From Coturnix japonica (lineage: Eukaryota; Chordata; Aves; Galliformes; Phasianidae), in NCBI RefSeq assembly GCF_001577835.2, contig NC_029521.1, positions 17,638,470 to 17,702,469 of the forward strand: 64,000 nucleotides of DNA, in the 5' to 3' direction. Shown in pieces: positions 37,984 through 50,210 of this stretch. The stretch's first letter is position 1. Each line of letters starts with the position of its first letter. A model generated the notes under the pieces. The model saw nothing but the letters and a program-made list of their open reading frames with translations, searched no databases and was not told where the DNA came from. Position numbers and translations under genes: made by a program.

Positions 37984-39154
37984 CCTGAATGACTGGGCTA
38001 CCACCTATCTGATAGCTATTTATCCTATAGGTATTACACTGTAGGTTATAGTGCTGTGCCACAGTTACTTCATACGTGTAACATCTGTAGAGTGCAGTGC
38101 TGACATTAATTTAAAAATTAGTAATAAATGATAAAAATAATAAAAATGAAATTAGAGAGCTGATTTTGAGAGGTTTCCCACCCTTTGCATGCCAATTACC
38201 AGCTCCTTTCCCTGAGCAGCTGCTTTTCCACTCATCAATAAGAAACACCAAATACAGGGTTTACCCACCATGTGCCATCCTTGTGGTCTGCGTCATAGAT
38301 AAGCCACGTGTAGCTTAATGACAGTAAACCTGCTCAAACCCAGATTTAACTTGTGTGGAAGCTTTTGGCGTGTTACTCTCCTTATTGTATGGTTACATAC
38401 AGTAGCCAAATATTTCCTTTCCCCTCTGAGCAAAACATCTGCTATCCCTTTGAGAATTCCAAAATGCTTTCACAAGCAGAGCTGTAACTGTTTGCTAAAA
38501 ACTATTAAATATTCCAGTTTGCTACTGCTGACAGGCACCTGCTTCCAATGCTAGATGTACCTACTGTTGGCACCAGGCATGTACTTACTCTATAAAATAT
38601 TTGGAGCAGAAAGTTAAGAGTAACAGAAATGACAAAGAAAACACAGCTGCTGGCATGTAGTTTCCCATCCTGAAAACTGGCCAGCACACTGGGGATTAAT
38701 ACCCTTCTCTTTATATCTGTGCTTTCCTCTAAGCTCTTTAAAGACACATGAACAGGGATTGCATTTACATCGTCACTGCAGCACAGTGTTCATTAAGTCT
38801 GGGAGGGTTCATTAGTCTCAGACAGAGCATTGCCCTTAGCAATTAAGCCTTATTGCGCAGACAACTTCTACATTCTTCTTTTCTCCAAAAATTTGAGCAG
38901 TCTTTTATCATAATACAATGCATTCATGAATCCGTGTCTGAGCATAGATCAAATAAGCAGGGATACAGATTTTTGAGGGTTTTTTGTTGGTTTTTTGTTT
39001 TTTTTTTTGTAATTTTTTGTATTGTCTCTGAAGGTTTCTAACAAAAAGACCATCCAAAGAGAGCTCTGAAATGGCTTCTTCCCTTGATTATGTGCGATAT
39101 GAACTTGATCTTGTCTCCTTCCAGGTAAATTCCTGAATAGGCCAAAGCCAGGGT

Positions 39155-39755
39155 TCTTATCCTGCTAACTGTTCTGCATTCCCAGGGACCTAAACTCCAC
39201 CATCTTGTGTTCACTGCAGCCAGAGCTGCCCTTAGACATCACATCAGCAACCAGTTATTCCTTATTTGTAAGAATCAGGTCCTGCAGAGTGTTTACTCTC
39301 AGTGCTTCTTCAGTCACGTGTGTCAGGAGATTATAGTCAAAACATTTCAGCCCTCTGCCCTAGACTGCTTGTGCCTTGCTGTGTCACCCTTCCATCCGAA
39401 ATCAGTCATTGATCAGTGATCCTTCCCAGTGAGGACCAGTGCCAACAGTAGTGAGTCTTTAGAAGAAAATGGTCTGTGACAGACACCAGGCATGCCACTC
39501 ATGTTGGCCTGCCCTCTGCCTAACACAGAAGTGTTCAGCTGGCTCATCATCCATCCCAGGACAGAGCTCCATCTATCTCAGGACATAGCTCCATCCATTC
39601 CTCACATGAAGAATAATTCAGCCTGCTTGCCACCCTGGCCTGGCCTTCCTCCAGAGCTTGCAGCCAGCACTCCAGCTGTGTGAGCTATCTTGCAATATCC
39701 CTCATTCCTTCTGCTTGCTCCACACTCTGCATGTGTTAGTGTACAAGTAGGTAAG
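39155..39755 (-). mobile_element. CR1 LINE fragment, endonuclease-region part, antisense
   Basis: The + strand matches the antisense of the CR1 ORF2 endonuclease region: AACTCCACCATCTTGTGTTC, CTGCAGCCAGAGCTGCCCTT, GTCACCCTTCCATCCGAAATC-like text, GAGGACCAGTGCCAAC, CCAGGACAGAGCTCCATC, CACTCCAGCTGTGTGAGCTA and GCATGTGTTAGTGTACAAGT. It lacks the reverse transcriptase part and the 3' tail, so it is an older internal remnant with many indels relative to the consensus I remember. Confidence 0.75.
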
Positions 39756-42700
39756 AGAAGTGCTGTCATGCTGATTTCACAGAGATCTGAGAGCTCCTCC
39801 ACAATAGTGTTCTGTAGGCATTCCTTTATTTCTGTGCATACACTTCGATTTTGACCTTATATCTGATTTCAAGGGTCTCCTGTCCACATCCTCCTATAGC
39901 ACTTTGTTACCATCAATCCACCCACCTCTCTGGATTGTTGTTGTCATCCCCTCCCACATCACTTGGCCAACATGCTGGCAGAGATATCTGAACATCTTTG
40001 CTTCAGGTTTAATTTCATCTTAGTACTACAACTAGAAAAATAGTTTGATTCAGAATCACAATCCCTGGAAAAGGTTCTGTGAGGAGTAAAAGCTATCACT
40101 TTAAACCAGGTTTGCTTAAACACTGTTTATAAAGAGTCCAATGTAAATATACTCCTTCAAGCAGAGTATCACATCAGTAAATTACAAAAACATGTAGCAC
40201 ACAGTCTATTATGGTACAAAGACCAGTGTTTTCAATTTGATTCTGTCCTTGACCTCTGTACTCAGACTGCCACCAAGGGGAGCAACTGTGATGGTGACAG
40301 TGTACATAGCTGTCCCTACAAAGTACACTGTGCTCCTTGGCTCCATTTGTTGTCATTTGTTCATGTGAGCTTGGTTCCACAATGATGTGGCTGCACTCAA
40401 ATTCACTGCATAGAGCACTCATTCATTCCCCTGCAAATTCTGCCTCAAAGACTTTATTGGATACCCGTGATGTGGATTGCATTCTTTCAACAAATAGCCA
40501 TAGGAAGACAGCAGGAGGTTTTCAACTGGTGCACAGTCTGGTTAGAAATGGATACTCCATTGCTTACTACCAGTTGTTTGAGTCAGCTTTTTCCTGAAAA
40601 CTGACTTATCCTTGTGACCACCAATAAAATTCTAGTTCTTTAAATATTAAAAACTTCAATGAAGCAGAGTTCAAAAAAAATTTCAATAGTAATTTGACTC
40701 ATACTTTTTTATTATGCATTCATAAATTAAACTAAAATAGCTCCTAAGATGAAAGCTTTTTTCTGCTATTTCTGTTGAAAGTCACAGCTTTTCTGTGCAT
40801 TTTCTGTTGCTATTCCTAATGGAAAATAGCACAGAAATTTAAAGGCTATTAATGTAAAAAATACTTTAGCTGCAAAATCATTGTCAGAAGTTAACCCCTT
40901 TGTTGACTTCTTGGCAAAATTCAAAGGTAAAAGGTTTCTTTCCTCTTCAATTAATTACAGTTCTGGTAAGTACACACCTCATTTGAAAAATCTTCCCAGA
41001 ATATTCAAAATATGTTGCCCATTTCATACGTCAGAATGGGAAGTCATATATGAAATTTATCAAGCCTGGCAGCTTAACACAAACTTTTTTTAACCTATGC
41101 TTTACAGTAAAGGTTATTCTCATATTTATGTGCTACTGATATTTTAATTTTTAAAATTTAATTGTCTCTGCTTTCCCAGAACCTGGCAATCGTTTGATGC
41201 CACTGATTTGATCTACACACACTGATTTCAGAATCATTTGAAATTCTGGCCCAAATTCTGTTCCTTTCAGTTTACGTGAGAAGTACAAATCTGCAAGGCC
41301 TGCCTCCAGCTTCCATAGATGTGGATGTGGATCATTTGCTGGCATCATTTCTAAACCAACCTCATTTCCCAAGTTGATCCAAATGATTATTAACCAAGGC
41401 AAGGTTTACACTGTTTACATAGTTGTGCTGGCATAGCTACCTCTTTTAGAGCAAATTCACCCTTGAATTGCCATAATGATTTTAGTCTGCAAGTAACCTT
41501 CCATCCTCCCTCCATTACACTCCTGACTGCAGTGTAATTGACTTAGCGGAAGAACCTTATTGCCTAAAAATCGTGTCTTGTTGAACCAACTAAGTGCTTT
41601 AACTGTAGTTACAGAAAGACTTCATTAATATAAATTGTGTCTCAACCAGGTGGAGATGGAAGTATAGCTAAGTTATAATTGCAATTACTAAGTCTTTGCC
41701 AAGTGCCTCCACGAGATGAGCTGCCAAATACCGCAGAGGTCAATGCTGTGCCATGCCTTATACAAAACACTACGCTTCTGATTACTTTTGTCGAAGACCT
41801 CAGACTGATTTAAGAGACTTTAATGGCTCTCACACACATTTAGAACTGATCTTATTAAAAATTATTGGCAGAAGTTAATTTTTGTTTTGGTGAAATTTGG
41901 GTTGGTGTCCTGTCTGTCAAGCTGCTGATGACAACATGCAGTAAGTATCACAGGACTAGTGACCTAGATTTTCAGAGGCAGCCAAACTTCCTCCAGTTTT
42001 GATTCTTTTGGATATAGGATAATAGTCTCCTTTGAAAACATTTACCATAGATTTTTCATGACTAATTATGTTACTGACAAAAATCTTTGGGTATAGATAT
42101 GATCCTGAAGGGACATTTTCTGGGAATATAAAGCTGTATACAGATTTTAGAAGAGAACAAAATTAAGAGAAATAAAACATCCCCCAAATTGGCAGAGAAT
42201 TAAGAAAGAATTGTTTTCTTTGGTTTGAAAGAAAATATAAATGCGATAAACTTTGTTTCTACTATCAGTTGTGGGACACTGAAAGAAGAAAGTCTGTGTT
42301 GATTTTGATCTTGTAAATAGGATTAATGCATATATTAAAACTAATGTATGTTTTGTGAATGCTTTGTAAAAATCTCTCTACAGAACTGACGTCACCATTG
42401 CTAGATGATGGGGTGAGGTTTTGGAAGCTGCTTTCAAGCTATAGATTTCTGTTACTCCTCAGTCTGTGTGGAAAGTAGCAAACTTGAAAACTTAGTTTAA
42501 AAATGGAAATATTGGCCTTTTGGAAGACTACTCTTGTAAGTTTTAAGACAATATCAATTGACGTTTCCTGGTTTCATGTGTTAAATCTGTTCTTTAGTCC
42601 AAAAACAAGTTTAGTATTATATGTAATAAAGAGTCTGATGATATTTAGGGAATCAAAGGCTTCAGAATAGTTTTGGAGCAGCCGAAGACGTTTGATGTTT

Positions 42701-43826
42701 GAGGAAGTGAACAGAATTACATTGCTATCTGTGCAACAAGGTTCCAATACAGAGCAGGAAAGAAACAGTAACAGATAAACCCAGCGGTCTGTGCACTGTT
42801 TGTATTTCATGTGAAAAAGCTTGTACAGGGCAGTAACAGTAAGAAGTTTGATATTTTTTGGATATGTGAGGTGAATAGAAGCTTAAAGAACGTTTTTGGG
42901 AAATATCGTGTTAAATAAACCGCTTTAGTTCTGTATTGCAGCTACTATTGTAATACTTGTACACTTCATTGATGTCTCCCTATTTGAATTAGATTTTCAC
43001 TGAATTCTTAAAATAATGAACATAGGCCCTTCAACTAGTAGAATTCTGCCTTTATACTTTCAAAACTAGAGGTGAAATAAGTAGGTAATGAGTTCTCTTG
43101 TTAACCATCATTCCTCTCCTGCTCTGGTTACATATCTAGAAAATAATTAACAGGTTTTCTCTAATGCTTCCTAAAGATGTTGAAACTGCAGTACAAATAT
43201 TGACTGAGAGGCAGCAGAATTTGCTTGGAGAGGAGAAAAAAAAAATAATGGTTTATATAACTGGGTTTGCCAAAAACAAAATAGAAATTCTGGAAGCTCT
43301 AATTTACAGCTGTTGTCATGGGGGGCAAATGCGGTGTGTACATGCATTCAGATATTTGCTCCTAAATACACGTCCCATCACTTTCAAGGCACCACACAGA
43401 AGTGTTCTGGTTTCCTGATGTCCTGCAGGGCCCCAGCTCCTGACCCAAAGAGCTGGGCATGAGGTGGTTTTGAGTCGTCCCTTGGGTTGCATGAGTGAAC
43501 CCATCATGGGGATCTGAAGCAGCTCTGGCATGACCAGGATTTCAAAGATGTTAACAGAAACTTGCAAGTATGATGTTTTCCTGTGTTTATCAGTGAAAGA
43601 GAGGAAAGGAATTTGGGGAAGAGGTGGAGGAAACAAGCCTGCACCTTGTGACTGGGTTGAGCATATTGAGTAAGGAGGACTTTGGACTGCAGTGTGTACA
43701 ATGGCAGAGAAGGTGGAGGCAGCTGGCTCCCCCACTGTGAGAAGATGGGGTGGTTCTCCTTCCCTTTGTCCTCGCCACATATGTGCACACCCCTACCCCC
43801 ACAGTGAGAGCTCTGCCTTTTGAGTT

Positions 43827-43889
43827 AGGTCAAACTGGGGCTGCTTTTGATCCTAGAGGTGCTTGGCTACAGATAAGGGTCAAAGACCA
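43827..43889 (+). promoter_or_regulatory. Candidate DR1/HNF4-type sites upstream of RBP4
   Basis: Two nuclear-receptor-like direct repeats spaced by one base are visible: AGGTCA-A-ACTGGG at 43827-43839 and GGGTCA-A-AGACCA at 43877-43889. The second resembles an HNF4/RXR element. A GATA-like AGATAAG lies at 43871-43877. They sit about 130-200 bp upstream of the candidate TATA box. RBP4 is made mainly in liver and HNF4 drives many hepatic secretory genes; use of these sites is inferred. Confidence 0.35.
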
Positions 43890-44001
43890 CTGGAGCCCAT
43901 GGATGTTATGCAAGGGGCTATTGTGAAGGGGACCCAGACTGCAGCCTTCATCAACCTGCCTCCCTGCTCCCCCTCCAACGCTGGCTTTGTTCCCTAGGGG
44001 G

Positions 44002-44028
44002 TTGCGAAAGCCTCAGGACTACATAAAG
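44002..44028 (+). promoter_or_regulatory. RBP4: RBP4 candidate core promoter (C/EBP-like site and TATA-like box)
   Basis: TTGCGAAA at 44002-44009 resembles a C/EBP site, and CATAAAG at 44022-44028 is TATA-like. A start near 44050-44058 would give a small non-coding first exon ending at the donor GTAAGG (44104-44109). The coding exon begins after GCTGCAG at about 44271. No transcript evidence is available here. Confidence 0.4.
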
Positions 44029-44278
44029 CATTCCCTGTCCGGACATCCTGGTGACTGCCACCAGTGCAGAGCTCTTCTGAGGCTGCATAGAGTGGCGCTG
44101 TCAGTAAGGGGTCTGCTGCAGTGGGCTGTGGGCAACTGGGCACCTTTCCTGCAGACACATCAAGGAAAACTGCACAGTGCCCTGGGGCTTGTTGGGGCAG
44201 CTCTCCTCCCTTCCCTGGGGGTCTGACAGAAGTCATATCTGATGTTGTTTGTCTCTTTGCTGTTGCTGCAGGGACAGG

Positions 44279-47200
44279 ATGGCCTACAGAAGGAGAGCTC
44301 TGCTGCTGCTGGCACTGGCCTTTCTGGGAAGCAGCATGGCAGAGAGGGACTGCCGTGTGAGCAGCTTCAAAGTCAAGGAGAACTTCGACAAGAACAGGGT
44401 AAATCTTTCTCTTCAGAATCTGTGATATCTTGCCTAGCTGTCCTTCCTGGGCTACAACAGCTGGCACTGTGTGTTTATGTTTTCACTCTGACTGCAATCC
44501 TTAAAACAGTGGGACTGTGTATTGTTGCCTGTACCTTCATAGTACTACTGGATCCTGATACAACCGATACAGGAATATTGCAAAAACTGAGCTTAGGAGA
44601 CTGCTCTCAACTTCTGTGGTCTAAATAGAAAAGGAGCATAGTGACTCCACTTTTTTTCTGGGAAAAAAAAAAAAAAAAAAGCATTGTGTTTTCAGAATAA
44701 TTATAAAGGAAAACATATTTATATGTACATCTGTCAAGATCTGCCAGTATCTATCCTCCTTCCACCAATTTTTTCTATCAATACAAGAAAACTGCAAACA
44801 GAAATAAGATGCCAGAAAAATAGTCAGTTCTTTCTTCTGTCTGAACTAGGACATATTGGTGGTCCTATGCTGTTGGCAGAGCTAGATTTATTTTATAGAT
44901 AAAACTTCAAGGCATGGTGTCAAAGATCGGTTTCATCCCCTCTGTCATCCTACCCCAGTTTGCAGTGTCTGTTTCTAGTATTTTCCATACTTCTAGGTCT
45001 AACTGCAGACTTTTTCATTTCCTTGCAGTACAGTGGCACCTGGTACGCCATGGCAAAAAAAGATCCTGAGGGGCTGTTTCTGCAGGACAACGTGGTGGCC
45101 CAGTTCACTGTAGATGAGAATGGACAGATGAGTGCCACTGCAAAGGGCAGAGTCAGACTCTTCAAGTAAGCTGTTTGCAATCATCCTCTTGTTCTGCTTC
45201 AATACCCTTCTGTTTTACTTGATCTTGATTGAATTCAGCCTGCTGTTCTTGTGCTAGTCACACAGTCTCGCCAAGTCTGCTGTCAGGTTTGAACATGGTA
45301 TTTTCTTTCTCCCTGGCTGCAGTAACTGGGATGTCTGTGCTGATATGATTGGCTCTTTCACTGACACAGAGGATCCTGCCAAATTCAAGATGAAGTACTG
45401 GGGTGTTGCCTCTTTTCTGCAGAAAGGAAGTGAGTAATTAACTATAGAAGATGTGGAGCTAATTGGGAGCCTGATTATACTGAATGTTGATGCTGAGGAA
45501 GAAAAAAGTGCAGTGCTGGATTTCTTGAACACTTAAAGCATGCAATAACTATAATATAGCAAAGTCTTAATGTGAACAAGGTGATCACTATTTTTTTATG
45601 AGACATCTGGCTGGTTCTCTGTAAGCAAGAGAAGACCGAGCCTTTGTATATCTTCATATTTATTTTGTTCACTACCCAATCGTATAATCTAAAGTGTTTA
45701 GAAGAAATAAATGGTAAAGGTAGTATTTTTGTAGTATTTTATTCATGCTCCTGCTCTCTATGAAAAGCCTAATGTCAGACTTGGTCTAGTAGGGAAGAGG
45801 ATTTTACAACTGTTCTTTTGCATAATCTCATATGTAGAAATGCAGAGATTTATCTCTTTTTACAAATATTGTACAGTAAATATATATTCATATTTTCCTG
45901 TCATCTTCACACTGTGCAAAATTAGTTTCTTGGGTGAAGTAGGCATTCAGTTACTTGTAGTTCAAGACATTTCTATGGATTGTTTCCAAGAGCAGCAGAT
46001 GGAATTTGGAAGTGATTGAAGCTCCACTCTCTCCAAAAGCACAGTTAAAAAAATGCTTTGGTTGCCAATTGCTCTTGAATTGTTGCTGAATTATCTCAGA
46101 GCATGCTGATGAATCATGGATACTTCAGATTACTGACTGACCTCAGGCTCTATCTTATTAAAAACTGTGGTACCCACCCACAGGAGAGAGAGGGAAGAGA
46201 ACTATATTCAAATAGCAACTGTATTAATCTTTTACCTTATATATTTAACTTAAGTTACATTCCTGGAAGGGAATATTTATGACTATTTTGGAACATAACA
46301 AATAGCCCTTTTTTTTTTTTTTAATTAACTATTTTGAACATACCATTTTCTTTTGATAAAGTAGAAAACTTTAATATTCACAGTAGTTAATACGTGGTTC
46401 TGTTTTTGTGTTTGGTGCCATACTTTATAATAATTTTCAGGCCTGTATTTACAGGATGTTTACTAGTTTACTACTGTTTTCTCATGCCACTCATGTTCTG
46501 TGCCAGTGTTAGAGGAGAAGCAGTAGTGCCAACCCTTCCTTCTTCTCTTCATCATAGCCCCTAACATATATGCCTATTTTTAAAACAAACAAACTTCCCC
46601 TTTGAACGTAGAATCAAATACAGGACATAGATATAAACTAACAGCTCATTTGCTGTCATTCATACCAATATTCATTTTAACTTCTTTTGTTATTGTATTA
46701 AAGATATGGAATTATGACAGTGATCTACGTTTTATTTGTGTCTCTGTAACTTACTTGCTTTGCTGTGATTTCTTCCAGATGATGATCACTGGGTAGTGGA
46801 CACAGATTACGACACATATGCTCTTCATTATTCCTGCCGTGAGCTAAATGAAGATGGCACTTGCGCTGATAGCTATTCCTTTGTGTTCTCCCGGGACCCC
46901 AAGGGATTGCCTCCAGAGGCACAGAAAATTGTTAGACAAAGGCAGATAGACCTCTGCTTGGATAGGAAATACAGAGTTATCGTGCATAATGGTAAGAATT
47001 ATTTATTTTTTAATAATTTTGTTTCAGGGCTTAGTGAGAAAAATACTAGGAGTCTCTTTAAATAGCAAATGCATTAAGTTTTATACTTAGTGGCTTTAAT
47101 ATTGTCATTTGAAAACTGGAGCTTGTAATAAGTGCATTTCAACTTTTACTTCCCTTATCTATAGGAGGGCCAAGGTGTATAGCTTTTTATGTGGCATGTC

Positions 47201-49001
47201 GTATCAGCTGAAACAATAATTAAAGGAAGCTGTAAAACAATTAAAACAGTGCAATATGATTAAACCTAGCAACTTCTTAGTTGCTGTAAAGAGAAATTTT
47301 ATCTCTTTAATCAGAGTTCTTAACTTCCTTGAAAGCAGTTGATGAAGGAAATGCAGTAGTGAAGAATGAAAAAAATAAGTCAGAGTATTTAGGACAAAGA
47401 AAATAGCATTGATCCCCCATTCCTACCTTTGCATTCTGCAAAACTAGGTATCTGCAGAACGTTTACTGGTGAGTCAGCAGCATACCCAACATAATGCCAT
47501 GGGCAAAAGAGCTTATGTGATTCTTGAATGCATAAATCATGGGTGTCAGATATGGGTTTACATGCTTACATGAGGCTGTTGTGCTTGGCATAGGTCTGCT
47601 TGATCTGTCATGTTTAATGATACTGATAACTAGAAAGGGTATGAGAATGAATTGGAAATTTCACAGAAGAACAAAGAAAGTGATTGAAAGTTTGTTAAAT
47701 GTGTTGTGTAGTGAGTGTTTCAAAGAGACTGATGTTTTTCTCATCACAAAGAGTTTAAAGACTGACCTGAGCAAAGTCTGTGCTTGCCCACGCAAGCAAT
47801 GAGAACTGGATAGTAAAGGACTTGCAAACACAGGAATAATAAAATAAAATGGATGGAACTTTAAACTGGATACATTCAGAGCAGAAATAAATAGCCATTT
47901 GTTTAACTCCAAAGTTCATTAACCTTTGGAACTGTTTGCCAAGAGCCAATGTATGGTCATCATCACTGAAATCTGAAAATTAAGATAAAAAGGCTTTTCT
48001 AAATAAAATGCTGGAGTACACTGAGATTGACTGAAGGAACTTTTATGTATTTGAAAGAAAGTCAGAACAGGTGAACACAGTCAGTTCTTGTCTCTATTAC
48101 CTGCTCATCTGATTTACAAACAGTGAGTAATATATTGCCATGTAGTAAAGTATCCAGATATCAAGGTGTATGAAAGATCTACTGAGCTTGGCAGTGTTCA
48201 GTATCCTTATTAGTGACCCAGAAAAATCATGCAATCATAGAACTGTTTGGGTTGGAACAGAACTTTTAAGATCATGTAGTTCCAACCCCTCTGCTGTAGG
48301 CAGGGACAAGGATACTTCCCACAAGAAAAGTGCCTGACAACAATAAAAACAAATTTTTTGTCTTGAATGAGAATTTGGAAGCAACATAGAAGTACTGAGG
48401 ACTGTCAAATTTAAGAGAAATTTCAGGCAGATGAAACAAGATTTTGATACCCACTTGATAATGAAGCTTCACAGGAAAAATATAACCACTCAGATGCTCT
48501 TGAATTCTGACTTGAATGTTCAGGAAAGACATCTATATGATGCATCAGACAACATCCTTAAAATGCTGCTTCATTTGCTGCAGCAGTGAGAAAGCTAATG
48601 ATGTGTGTTATTGCATAAAGTGTAGGATGCTTTCTTGTTTTCTTTGCCCTTCAAGTGACACCTATCAAGAGTTAAAACTTTGGAAGATTAAAAAGAAAAA
48701 AATAAAAATAGTATTAATGAGATTCCTAGGGTTGTTAAGGAGGTTTTTGTATGAAATGAAAGATGAAGTGTAGCTGTGCAGCTGCTATGCTGTGACTTTG
48801 AGAGATGTGCGTTGTAGCGGCTCCTTGCATGTCTGTCAAACTCAAAAAAGTACTACTCCACTGTAAAGTCAGTATGTTAGGCTAGTTTGAGTACTGGTTT
48901 GGTTCAGGATTGTTTGATCATTATTTGTGTATTTCAGTTTTGCTTAATGTGGTTGAAAAACTATTTATTCATTTGTTTGTGTTTCAGGATTTTGCTCTTA
49001 A
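44279..49001 (+). CDS. RBP4: RBP4, plasma retinol-binding protein 4, complete
   Basis: RBP4 is a secreted lipocalin that carries all-trans retinol from liver and docks with transthyretin and STRA6. Coding exons are 44279-44398, 45029-45165, 45323-45429, 46779-46991 and 48988-49001. They sum to 591 nt, 196 residues plus stop. The signal peptide is [19 protein letters not shown] plus MA, and the predicted mature start is ERDCRVSSF. Lipocalin motif 1 is [13 protein letters not shown], motif 2 [14 protein letters not shown], and motif 3 lies near [14 protein letters not shown]. Six or more cysteines are kept for the disulfides. The last exon supplies only the end of GFCS, so the tail is shorter than the human tail, which continues past Cys to a Leu-Leu end. 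All junctions are GT-AG and in phase. The gene is divergent from PDE6C and convergent with FFAR4. Confidence 0.97.
48232..48321 (-). mobile_element. CR1 LINE 3' tail fragment (antisense) in RBP4 intron
   Basis: The antisense CR1 tail is clear: GCAATCATAGAACTGTTTGG, GTTGGAACAGAACTTTTAAG, ATCATGTAGTTCCAACCCCT, then GCAGGGACAAGGATACTTCC. Only about 90 bp remain. It lies in the last intron of RBP4, opposite to the gene. Confidence 0.82.
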
Positions 49002-49246
49002 GGAGATCCATAAGTATGGAAGGAAACCACGTAGCAGCACAATGGATGTAAAGTTAAAACACTGATCAGGTGCTGTTTTAAAAAGATTTTAGATGGCTTC
49101 ATTTAGATTTCAAATATATTTATCTGAACTGCATAGCTCATTTTGTTAATAAACCAATGAAACAATTTAATAAACTTGGATTACAGGGGGTGCAAATTGT
49201 CTGTATGCACATCTGTACATATGTAGGCATTGGTTTTAATAATAAA
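49002..49246 (+). terminator. RBP4: RBP4 3'UTR with three poly(A) signals
   Basis: AATAAA occurs at 49148-49153, 49169-49174 and 49241-49246, giving possible 3'UTRs of about 170-260 nt. The first pair is the more likely main site by spacing. Confidence 0.65.
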
Positions 49247-49420
49247 TTGTTTTATAATGCACTATTTTAAATTGCTGGTAGATTACAACAGTTAAGAACT
49301 TCTTTTTTGTTACTGGTTTAAATTGCTGACTAATAGTGTTTTAATTAAAAATCAAAATGTTTGTATTTACTTCTAAAACTTCTACTTTCTTTTCAAGTAC
49401 ATTGTCATCTTCCCGCTCCA

Positions 49421-49440
49421 CCCCCCACCCCCCCACCCCC
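49421..49440 (-). repeat. C/G-run with G-quadruplex potential between the RBP4 and FFAR4 3' ends
   Basis: C6-A-C7-A-C5 on the + strand means G5-T-G7-T-G6 on the minus strand. The central G7 can be split to give four G-triplets with 1-nt loops. It lies 175 bp past the last RBP4 hexamer and downstream of the FFAR4 3' end. A role in termination or pausing is inferred. Confidence 0.6.
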
Positions 49441-49874
49441 ATGGAAATACTGAAAGTCTTTTCCAATTGCATTTTAGAAGTGAGAGAACAATTCCAGTAG
49501 CAGTATATATCACTGCTTACTTTTATGAAGTCATAAAAAACGCATCTTTTAAAAACAACTATTTTTCACATGACAAGTAAACATTTATTTATACTTCATT
49601 TATAAATTAGTAGGCATTATATCCATATATTTAATCTAAGGTGGAACCAAAACAATCATTCATGTGTTGATAATAGAGGCTTGTAGTCTCATTTGCCAAA
49701 CCCTTCTGCAGGTAGTCAGTTATCTAACTGTAAAATCAGGTGGGTTTTTTTTTCCTGGTAGTCTACAAGAGCAGAAAACTTCTGAAGATGTACATTTTCT
49801 GTATAAAGTTGATCTCGGTAAAAATAAAGAGTAAGGACATTACAGATCTGCTCTTGATGTAGATTCACTATGAC

Positions 49875-50210
49875 TTTATTAAAACTAATAACATTTTTGC
49901 CAACTGGAAATGTACTCCCATAAAATATAATTCCACTGAGGACTTAGTTTGGCTATTTTACATTCACCAAGTTCATTCCCATATTTCATTTTCTTCCAGT
50001 ACAAGAGGAGAGTTCAGTCCATTGGATTAAATTGTGCAAATCCTACTGAGGCAAAGCAGTGAAGTCAAGAGGATTTTACTTGCTGGAATACTCCTTTTTT
50101 TTTTCTTTTTGCCTCCTCTAGCATATAATACTATAGTATGATAACCTAGTCAGACTGGGATACTATAAACATTGACATCCAAAATGAGTCACAGTTCAGA
50201 CTTTAAATAA
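49875..50210 (-). terminator. FFAR4: FFAR4 3'UTR and candidate poly(A) signal
   Basis: The minus strand reads AATAAA at 49875-49880 (TTTATT on +), 331 nt past the stop. A second hexamer lies at 49584-49589. Neither is proven. Confidence 0.45.

Larger units (their letters stand above)
34765..44021. other. Divergent intergenic region between PDE6C and RBP4 (about 9.3 kb)
   Basis: This region holds the PDE6C 5'UTR/promoter at its left end and the RBP4 promoter at its right end. Between them are three recognisable CR1 remnants and a TATT microsatellite. No further gene is evident. A homeodomain-type TTTAATTAGC on the minus strand at about 34992-35001 could belong to the photoreceptor promoter, but this is a weak inference. 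Confidence 0.6.

Noticed and set aside
43316-44467. Long minus-strand ORFs (154 and 157 codons) around the RBP4 promoter and first coding exon
   Set aside because: Shadow frames in GC-rich sequence, antisense to RBP4 exon 1 and its upstream region, with no homology.
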